Made by a program: the position numbers and the translations under genes. Below are positions 18,207 through 23,718 of a stretch of 35,156 nucleotides of DNA, one piece after another. Within the stretch, counting starts at the first letter, position 1. Every line of letters begins with the position of its first letter. The notes below the pieces were generated by a model that was not told where the DNA came from, ran no database searches, and was given only the letters and a program-made list of their open reading frames with translations. The DNA is from UBA11889 sp046582115 (GTDB lineage Bacteria > Pseudomonadota > Gammaproteobacteria > Pseudomonadales > Azotimanducaceae): assembly GCA_046582115.1 (NCBI GenBank), contig JAYGFA010000095.1, positions 1 through 35,156 of the forward strand, written 5' to 3'.

Positions 18207-18634
18207 TAGCCATTCTCCAAAACTGCGTATTTCGAAGGTTCGGAATGGCGCGATTTACGTCCCCAGTCAAGCGCACCAGATTTCAGTTCGTATACCAATG
18301 CCACCAACAGAATGCCGATGAATATTGTTACGCCCGCATAGCCAGCCCAGCCGACTTCCTCGAATGCAACGGCCCAGGCAACAATAAAGATCGTCTCGAG
18401 ATCAAATATGACAAAGAAGATGGCGACCAGGTAGAACTCGATCGACAAACGCATGTTTTCGGCTTCGCCCACCGACACGATGCCGGACTCAAACGGAACG
18501 TCCTGCGCCCCGCCATGTCGAGCCTTTGAGCCAACAAACCAGGAAAGTCCCAGTGTTGCAGCTAAAACAACGCCCACTACTAGCGTGTAAATAACGAACG
18601 GCCAAATATCGCTCGTTGTCTCATCAACACCCAT
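18206..18634 (-). CDS. nuoA: NADH-quinone oxidoreductase subunit A
   Basis: This is the first gene of the nuo operon, a three-helix membrane subunit of 142 residues. It shows PFESGIVSVGEAENMRLSIE and FYLVAIFFVIFDLETIF, the two conserved blocks around the loop near the quinone site. I chose the ATG at 18632-18634 because GGAG lies about 5 bases upstream (GCGGAGTCC). A TTG at 18656-18658 would add eight residues and is less likely. Confidence 0.93.
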   Translation of the reverse strand: MGVDETTSDIWPFVIYTLVVGVVLAATLGLSWFVGSKARHGGAQDVPFESGIVSVGEAENMRLSIEFYLVAIFFVIFDLETIFIVAWAVAFEEVGWAGYAGVTIFIGILLVALVYELKSGALDWGRKSRHSEPSKYAVLENG

Positions 18635-18684
18635 GGACTCCGCATCCCTCAGGAGCAAAAAAAGCGCGGTCTCGAGCCGGCGTC

Positions 18685-18713
18685 ACAATACAGACAGCAC
18701 CCGGTGACAGCAA
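18685..18713 (-). promoter_or_regulatory. candidate sigma-70 promoter of the nuo operon
   Basis: On the minus strand TTGCTG (18708-18713) and TATTGT (18685-18690) are separated by 17 bases and lie about 50 bases before the nuoA ATG. The spacing is ideal, but each box differs from consensus at two or more positions. It is the best pair I could see in the divergent gap between nuoA and the GFA-family gene (18635-18823). Confidence 0.3.
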
Positions 18714-18823
18714 GTTATGGGCTCTCTCTTCGGCGTTGCTAGTCGTTGGTTATGTACGGTAAACCTGAAAAAAAAAGACGTGGCAGGTAGGCTATCTCGA
18801 TCGACACAAGGGGGTTCCCGATC

Positions 18824-19177
18824 ATGGATTTAGAAGGCGGCTGTTTTTGTGGATCAGTCCGTTACCGTATTAAGGATCAGAGCTACCCATCGGCAAACTG
18901 CCATTGCACGATGTGTCGGCGTACGTCGGCCGCCGCGTATGTCTCCTGGATTGTAGTGCCAACGAAGGATTTCAACTATATCCACGGCGAACCCCAAGTT
19001 CTCCAATCCTCATCGCATGGGACGCGGTATTTTTGTGGTGGTTGCGGTACACCGGTCGCGTGCGTACTTGCCGAACACCCTGACGTGATTGATGTAACAA
19101 TCTGCAGCCTCGACGACCCCGGCCGATATCCACCACAGACCGATGCGCATACCGACACACAACTGTCATGGGCTTAA
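18824..19177 (+). CDS. GFA/CENP-V family zinc-binding protein
   Basis: This is a 117-residue protein of the glutathione-dependent formaldehyde-activating enzyme-like family (PF04828). It has the full set of zinc cysteines: Cys7 and Cys9 in GGCFCGSVRY, Cys26/28/31 in NCHCTMCRR, and Cys71/74 in YFCGGCGTP. The family was named for a proposed formaldehyde-glutathione reaction, but most members have no proven activity. It is divergent from nuoA. Its end overlaps the start of the next gene by 10 bases, suggesting co-translation. A second, different member of the family lies at 22544-22957. Confidence 0.88.
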   Translation: MDLEGGCFCGSVRYRIKDQSYPSANCHCTMCRRTSAAAYVSWIVVPTKDFNYIHGEPQVLQSSSHGTRYFCGGCGTPVACVLAEHPDVIDVTICSLDDPGRYPPQTDAHTDTQLSWA

Positions 19178-19578
19178 TCAACAACTCGCTGCCCATGGCA
19201 ATAGGCAACCGGCCCAAATCCATCACGGCATCCGCTGGGTTGCTGGCATTTAACACCTTGGTTCTTATCTTTTGGTGGTTCATAGATCCTAACCATATTG
19301 ACAACAACGGCGGAGAGATTTTTTTCATTGCGCTCTGGGGCTGTCTCGCCTACGCGAGCTTCAATGCATGGGGTTGGGTACGGACCACCATTACTGGTAT
19401 CTGGATCGCCTACGTATGGGGTCTTCTCAATACTGGGAACGTCCTCGGCGGGATCGCTACAACAAACCCCGCCGATCTCCTGACCAAAGCGCTGGGGTTG
19501 ATCGCCTTAGTTCTTTTGTGGCTACCCGCCGCGAGAACCTGGTCTCGTAATCAGGTGCAAGAACGGTCAGAGAACTAA
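19168..19578 (+). CDS. small membrane protein of unknown function, about four helices
   Basis: The product has 136 residues. Hydrophobic segments lie near residues 20-38 (SAGLLAFNTLVLIFWWFI), 49-66, 72-90 (VRTTITGIWIAYVWGLLN) and 104-122. It ends in a short charged tail. I do not recognise the family. It begins inside the end of the GFA-family gene; an alternative ATG at 19195 would avoid the overlap and lose only nine polar residues. Neither start has a clear ribosome-binding site, so coupling to the upstream gene is the simplest explanation. Confidence 0.65.
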   Translation: MGLINNSLPMAIGNRPKSITASAGLLAFNTLVLIFWWFIDPNHIDNNGGEIFFIALWGCLAYASFNAWGWVRTTITGIWIAYVWGLLNTGNVLGGIATTNPADLLTKALGLIALVLLWLPAARTWSRNQVQERSEN

Positions 19579-19663
19579 CTGACATGGCGATAAAGAACGG
19601 GCGTCTCGCCCTGCCGCGTAGCGGCGACCGACTTCGCGCTTACGTCGCAAATTCGGCGCGGTA

Positions 19664-20116
19664 ATGAAGCCACTCGCAACCGAATGGCTCGATCTCAATC
19701 GCCTCAACTACATCTACCTTAAGTCCGTTAGTGAACCTAATGACAACGTCCTCGAACTGGTCATCGAACAAGCGCCCGCTTCGGACTTCAGGGAGGAACT
19801 CGCAGGGTTAGGGATCGGTCCCGAGAATCCGGTCGACGTCGAGGAATTACTCGCGGTATATCGAATCGAATTTCCAGAGTACGTCGCGTACGCAATACGA
19901 GACGAATCGTTCGCACGTAACGACACTGGCGAAAAATTCCAAGGGACCTTGGCCCGACTCTATCGCCAGTCAAAGTTTCTGGAATACGTCCATGCCACCA
20001 GCACTGGGTTACCGACGAACGGCATGCTTAAACACTACAGTCTTCTTTGTCTCGAGCACGTTATCGAGGTGGTATCGTCGGGCACGCCCAACCTAACTGA
20101 GCTAGAGCTTCGCTAG
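19664..20116 (+). CDS. unrecognised 150-residue soluble protein
   Basis: I do not recognise a family. The product is acidic and mostly polar, with no membrane helix and no signal peptide. The N-terminal third reads like beta strands and loops (WLDLNRLNYIYLKSV, VLELVIEQAPASDF), followed by helical-looking segments (VEELLAVYRIEFPEYVAYAI) and a C-terminal HYSLLCLEHVIEVVSS. This resembles a small immunity- or DUF-type fold, but that is only an impression. The frame is open for its full length, uses codons like its neighbours, and lies 85 bases after the membrane protein on the same strand. The start codon has no obvious Shine-Dalgarno sequence. Confidence 0.55.
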   Translation: MKPLATEWLDLNRLNYIYLKSVSEPNDNVLELVIEQAPASDFREELAGLGIGPENPVDVEELLAVYRIEFPEYVAYAIRDESFARNDTGEKFQGTLARLYRQSKFLEYVHATSTGLPTNGMLKHYSLLCLEHVIEVVSSGTPNLTELELR

Positions 20117-20160
20117 GCCAAGACAGCGTTATCGCTTTGTCAACTAGCGACGGCGCCGGT

Positions 20161-20547
20161 CTAATGTCGTTCCGACAGTTGCAGCAGGATCCCGTGAGTC
20201 GATCTAGGATGAACAAATACCTGCGGACCGCCTTCACCAATCAACTGAGCCCCACCTTCTTTCATGGCTTCGCAGGTCGCGTCTATATCATCGACCTCGA
20301 AGGCAATGGTGTGCATGCCTTCGCCTCGGCCTTCAAGTGCCTTCCCCACCGCCGAATCGGCACTCGTTGGTGCAACAATCTCAATAAATCCACCATTGGG
20401 CATGTTGAAGAAGGCTTGCTTTATGCCCAACGCTTCGCTTTCGTCTATTCGATCAAGTGTCAAACCTAGTCTATCGCGATACGTCGCAATGCCTTCATCA
20501 ATATCGTTGACGCGGACCACGAGGTGGTCGAACCCCATTAATGCCAT
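20161..20547 (-). CDS. VOC (glyoxalase/bleomycin-resistance) fold protein, methylmalonyl-CoA epimerase-like
   Basis: This is a 128-residue metal-dependent VOC-fold protein. The ligand positions of the epimerase pattern can be followed: His8 (FDHLVV), Glu56 (GFIEIV) and His79 (GMHTIAFEV). The ending VFVHPRSTHGILLQL matches the epimerase-style FLHP..GG..VEL, but the fourth ligand, normally Glu, is Gln123. It could be a methylmalonyl-CoA epimerase relative or another lyase; no mutase or carboxylase gene is nearby. A good AGGGGGAAATC ribosome-binding site precedes the ATG at 20545-20547. It is divergent from the Gfo/Idh/MocA gene. Confidence 0.82.
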   Translation of the reverse strand: MALMGFDHLVVRVNDIDEGIATYRDRLGLTLDRIDESEALGIKQAFFNMPNGGFIEIVAPTSADSAVGKALEGRGEGMHTIAFEVDDIDATCEAMKEGGAQLIGEGGPQVFVHPRSTHGILLQLSERH

Positions 20548-20615
20548 GATTTCCCCCTACAGCAATTGAATTCGGGATCATAGCACCGCCAATATTTGAG
20601 CCCCAGGACGGCGTC

Positions 20616-20632
20616 GCGACGTCATACGTCGC
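20616..20632. promoter_or_regulatory. perfect inverted repeat, candidate operator
   Basis: GCGACGT-CAT-ACGTCGC is a perfect 7-bp inverted repeat with a 3-base centre. It lies in the 184-base gap between the divergent VOC gene and the Gfo/Idh/MocA gene. A TATAAA follows 11 bases downstream at 20644-20649 on the plus strand, so the repeat would overlap the -35 region of a promoter reading to the right. Such a layout suits a repressor site, but no regulator gene is present and it could equally form a hairpin. Confidence 0.35.
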
Positions 20633-20731
20633 ACGCCCATACCTATAAAACTGCTTGGGCGATAGAATCAACGGGGAATATCGATTCATCGCTTGCCGCA
20701 CAAATGCTGGCCCAAAAAAGGTTTTTTTTGC

Positions 20732-21829
20732 ATGATCGAACCTGTATCGATTGGACTTATCGGCTGTGGCGTGATCAGTTCCGCATACCTAAAAGCGGCA
20801 TCGACCTTTAACGTCCTTAAGTTCGCAGCGTGTGCTGATATCGATGCCAACGCCTCGACAAGATGCAGCGAGAGCTTTGATATCCCTTCTATGGCGGTCG
20901 ACGAACTGTTGGCCCGTGACGACATTGAGGTCGTCCTCAACTTGACCATTCCCAGTGCACACACCGACGTCAACCTCGCTGCCCTCGAATCCGGAAAACA
21001 CACTTATTGCGAAAAACCGTTCGCTCTGAACACTGTCGAAGGAAAACGTGTGATTCAAACCGCTAAGGAGCGCGAGTTGCGAGTTGGATGCGCTCCCGAT
21101 ACGTTCTTCGGAGGAGGCCATCAAACCGTGCGCAATGCCCTCGACGGTGGTGCGGTCGGCACACCGATTGCGGGCACCGCCTTCATGATGAATCACGGTC
21201 ATGAGTCATGGCATCCTAACCCCGCGTTCTATTACCATGACGGCGGCGGGCCTATGTTTGATATGGGCCCATACTATCTGACCGCCCTAGTTAACGCGTT
21301 GGGGCCAGTACGCCGCGTGGCCGCGCTCACGGGCAGAGCCTTCGACACCCGCACGGTTGGTTCCGAACCTCGCCGCGGCGAACGGATCGACGTCGAAGTC
21401 GATACGCATACGGCGGGTACACTTGAATTCATTAGCGGTGCGATCGTGACCGTGGTTATGAGTTTTGACGTATGGCTCCATTCAAATCGTTTCATCGAAA
21501 TTCACGGTACCAAGGCCAGTCTGTCGTCACCTGATCCCAACGGCTTCGGTGGAACCGTACGTGTATCGGGAACGAACCGTATATGGGACGATCTGCCCTT
21601 GACCCACGGCTACCTAGAGAATATGCGGAGTATCGGTCTTGCCGACATGTGTGTCGGTATTCGGACGGATCGACCACACCGTTGCAGCGGCGATCTCGCT
21701 TACCACGTCTTGGAGATCATGGAGGCGTTCGGTCATTCATCGGCGACGCGAAGACATGTTGAACTAACAACCACGCCGGATCGGCCGGAACCGCTACCGA
21801 CCGGACTGACCGCAGGCGAACTCGATTAA
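20732..21829 (+). CDS. Gfo/Idh/MocA family NAD(P)-dependent oxidoreductase
   Basis: This is a 365-residue oxidoreductase of the glucose-fructose oxidoreductase/inositol dehydrogenase family, which usually acts on sugars or polyols. The N-terminal Rossmann motif GLIGCGVIS is at residues 8-16. The family's EKP motif with the catalytic lysine is at 94-96 (YCEKPFAL). The C-terminal domain has FDMGPYYLTALVNALGPVRR, typical of the group found beside ThuA proteins. I chose the ATG at 20732 because the fold begins there; an ATG at 20693 would add a non-matching stretch through an A/T-rich tract. The ThuA-like gene follows 14 bases downstream, so the two probably act in one carbohydrate pathway. Confidence 0.9.
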   Translation: MIEPVSIGLIGCGVISSAYLKAASTFNVLKFAACADIDANASTRCSESFDIPSMAVDELLARDDIEVVLNLTIPSAHTDVNLAALESGKHTYCEKPFALNTVEGKRVIQTAKERELRVGCAPDTFFGGGHQTVRNALDGGAVGTPIAGTAFMMNHGHESWHPNPAFYYHDGGGPMFDMGPYYLTALVNALGPVRRVAALTGRAFDTRTVGSEPRRGERIDVEVDTHTAGTLEFISGAIVTVVMSFDVWLHSNRFIEIHGTKASLSSPDPNGFGGTVRVSGTNRIWDDLPLTHGYLENMRSIGLADMCVGIRTDRPHRCSGDLAYHVLEIMEAFGHSSATRRHVELTTTPDRPEPLPTGLTAGELD

Positions 21830-21843
21830 GCGGACTAACGCGT

Positions 21844-22494
21844 ATGGCCAAGAACGCATTTATTACCTGGGGCGGTTGGGATGGGCACGAACCGGAGCAA
21901 ACCACCGCGATCTTTGCCGACGTGTTGCGTTCCGAAGGCTACCAGGTCGAAGTATCAGACTCACTGGAGGCATTCGAGGACGAAGCCTTCACGAATTCTC
22001 AGGATCTTATCGTGCCGGTATGGACCATGGATGGGATATCACGGGAACAGGAAACCGGGCTACTCAACGCTATTCGTACCGGAACCGGATGTGCGGGTTG
22101 GCACGGGGGTATGGGGGATTCGTTTCGTCAAAACGTCGAATACCAGTTCATGGTAGGTGGCCAATTTGCCTGTCACCCCGGGGGCATTATTGACTACGAC
22201 GTTAACATCACGAGCACGGACCCTATCGTGAGTGGCCTCACTGATTTCACGATGCACTCCGAACAATATTTCATGCACGTAGATCCCTCCAACGAGGTGC
22301 TCGCAACCACAACGTTTAGCGGCAATTATTGGAATATCGATTGGGTCAAGGACGTCGTCATGCCGATCTGTTGGAAAAAGCGATACGGAGAAGGCCGGGT
22401 TTTTTATAGCTCACTCGGCCACGTCGCCGCAGACTTTGATGTGCCCCAAGCAAAAGAGATCATGAAGCGGGGCTGCCTCTGGGCAACACGTTAA
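21844..22494 (+). CDS. ThuA-like domain protein
   Basis: This is a 216-residue protein of the ThuA family (PF06283), a class I glutamine-amidotransferase-like fold linked to trehalose and related sugar use. Visible are the N-terminal ITWGGWDGHEPEQT, the GTGCAGWHGGMGDSF block that replaces the amidotransferase nucleophile region, GGQFACHPGG, and the C-terminal RYGEGRVFYSSLGHVAADFD. It is a single-domain, cytosolic form with no signal peptide. Its place right after a Gfo/Idh/MocA gene is a common pairing and suggests joint action on a sugar, but the substrate is not shown. Confidence 0.88.
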   Translation: MAKNAFITWGGWDGHEPEQTTAIFADVLRSEGYQVEVSDSLEAFEDEAFTNSQDLIVPVWTMDGISREQETGLLNAIRTGTGCAGWHGGMGDSFRQNVEYQFMVGGQFACHPGGIIDYDVNITSTDPIVSGLTDFTMHSEQYFMHVDPSNEVLATTTFSGNYWNIDWVKDVVMPICWKKRYGEGRVFYSSLGHVAADFDVPQAKEIMKRGCLWATR

Positions 22495-22543
22495 ATAAAC
22501 GTACTCGTTCGTGACGCCGCTTATTGTTGTAGTCACTTACTCA

Positions 22544-22957
22544 CTATAGGTCAGGCTGCCCGGGATGCTCCGGGAGGTCGCCGGATGTTTCTGCCCACGC
22601 TGGACTACTGTCCGTCCATACGTGCATAGCTGGGCTTACGCGTCCAGGATCATCAAGGCTCCCAGCTTTCAAAATAAGCATCCCGGGATTCGCAGACAAT
22701 TCGGAGAACAGCGGAGAACCGCAACTGGGGCAGAAACGTCTCGTCACGGTATTACCACTCGCAGCATCCACGGTGAACGCATTGGTTTCACCGTCGATGG
22801 TAACCGATTCACTTGCCACGCCCACGACGGTCGAATAGGCACCCCCGGATGCATACTGACAATCTCGGCAATGGCAATGTCCGGCAAACATCACCGCGTC
22901 AGGACATTCATACCGTATCGCACCGCAACGGCAACCGCCCGTTAGATTTTCGCTCAT
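22544..22957 (-). CDS. GFA/CENP-V family zinc-binding protein (second copy type)
   Basis: This is a 137-residue member of the GFA family (PF04828). Zinc cysteines are Cys9/11 (GGCRCGAIRY), Cys28/30/33 (HCHCRDC) and Cys76/79 (RFCPSCGSPL). It ends with LKAGSLDDPGRVSP and HVWTDSSPAW, the family's usual closing block. It has a strong AAGGAGG ribosome-binding site before the ATG at 22955-22957, unlike the other copy at 18824. Its sequence differs widely from that copy, so it is not a recent duplicate. It converges with the ThuA gene across a 49-base gap with no clear terminator. Confidence 0.88.
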   Translation of the reverse strand: MSENLTGGCRCGAIRYECPDAVMFAGHCHCRDCQYASGGAYSTVVGVASESVTIDGETNAFTVDAASGNTVTRRFCPSCGSPLFSELSANPGMLILKAGSLDDPGRVSPAMHVWTDSSPAWAETSGDLPEHPGQPDL

Positions 22958-23054
22958 GATCTCCCTCCTTATCCTGATTATTTAAGCACCTTTGCGATGA
23001 CCGTGTGACGCGTGCACAATGCCGACCGTCTGCGACCCACTAGGGAACGATTCG

Positions 23055-23348
23055 ATGGATCATGTGACGACTGCGCGCAACGAAATTGAGCCGTTACTTA
23101 CGCAATTGATCCATCAGTTAGGGATCGAAGGCCGGGCGACGGAGAGGGCCGTATACAGCCGTATCCAAGGGTATCTCCGCACCGCCACGCATAACCATGA
23201 ACTAGCTCGTCCGTTCAGCGACCTCTCCACTACTGCCAGCGTCTGCTTTACGCTCCCCGGCGAAGCTAACATTCTGCTCCATCGCATTATCGAGAAGGCG
23301 GAAATCCTTGTCCGCGACATGGAGATACGAGTCGACGCGATCCATTGA
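23055..23348 (+). CDS. small unrecognised protein, 97 residues
   Basis: I do not recognise this protein. It looks largely helical, with a run such as ARNEIEPLLTQLIHQLGIEG followed by RAVYSRIQGYLRTATHNHEL and a second amphipathic helix near the end. There is no membrane segment or signal peptide. AGGGAACG lies about 6 bases before the ATG at 23055; an in-frame ATG at 23019 would add 12 residues without support. It is divergent from the second GFA gene. Its last codons overlap the first readable part of the arsC-like remnant, so it may be the surviving or newly truncated neighbour of a damaged locus. Confidence 0.45.
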   Translation: MDHVTTARNEIEPLLTQLIHQLGIEGRATERAVYSRIQGYLRTATHNHELARPFSDLSTTASVCFTLPGEANILLHRIIEKAEILVRDMEIRVDAIH

Positions 23349-23707
23349 ACCGTTAAAAGTTCTATTCCTCTGCATGAGCACCACTATCCGACGCACTTTA
23401 GTAGACGTCATCACAAATTCTGGAGGTTTCAACCCGGTCAGTGCAGGAAGTACGCCAAGGGGCCAGGTTCATCCATCGGCAATAGAGTTCTTCGAACACT
23501 TCCAGCAAATACTGGGGCACCGATTCCGACGAAGCATTTGACGTAGCGGTCACGGTTTGCTCCCGTGTCACCAACGAGCGCCGTCAATTTGGGTGGTTCG
23601 CCCAAACTGCATCATTAAAGTCGCGCCGCGCCGACGTCGCCTGGCACCTTGGAAACGCCCTATCGGGCCCTACTCACACTCAGCGCAACCGCAACCAGCT
23701 GCTGTAA
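23344..23707 (+). pseudogene. remnant of an arsenate reductase / low-molecular-weight phosphatase (ArsC-like) gene
   Basis: One frame from about 23344 reads PLKVLFLCMSTTIRR, then FNPVSAGSTPRGQVHPSAIE. These match the P-loop block (normally VLFLCTGNSARS) and the SAGSxPxGxVHPxAIE block of the thioredoxin-linked ArsC/LMW-PTP family. A C-x5-R spacing survives but the loop residues are changed. That frame stops at 23539-23541. The next family block, SKYWGTDSDEAFDVAVTVCS (compare SKSW...FDxVITVCD), is in the next frame from about 23498, with a short piece missing between. A possible LGGSPKLHH piece near 23590 sits in a third frame and ends in a stop. The gene therefore carries at least one frameshift plus a deletion. 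Its end abuts the 3' end of clpB. Confidence 0.65.
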
Positions 23708-23718
23708 CCGCTGCGGCC

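Noticed and set aside
23640..23675. GCCC-TATC-GGGC hairpin after clpB as its terminator
   Set aside because: The stem is only 4 bp and the following T run is three bases; not enough to call.
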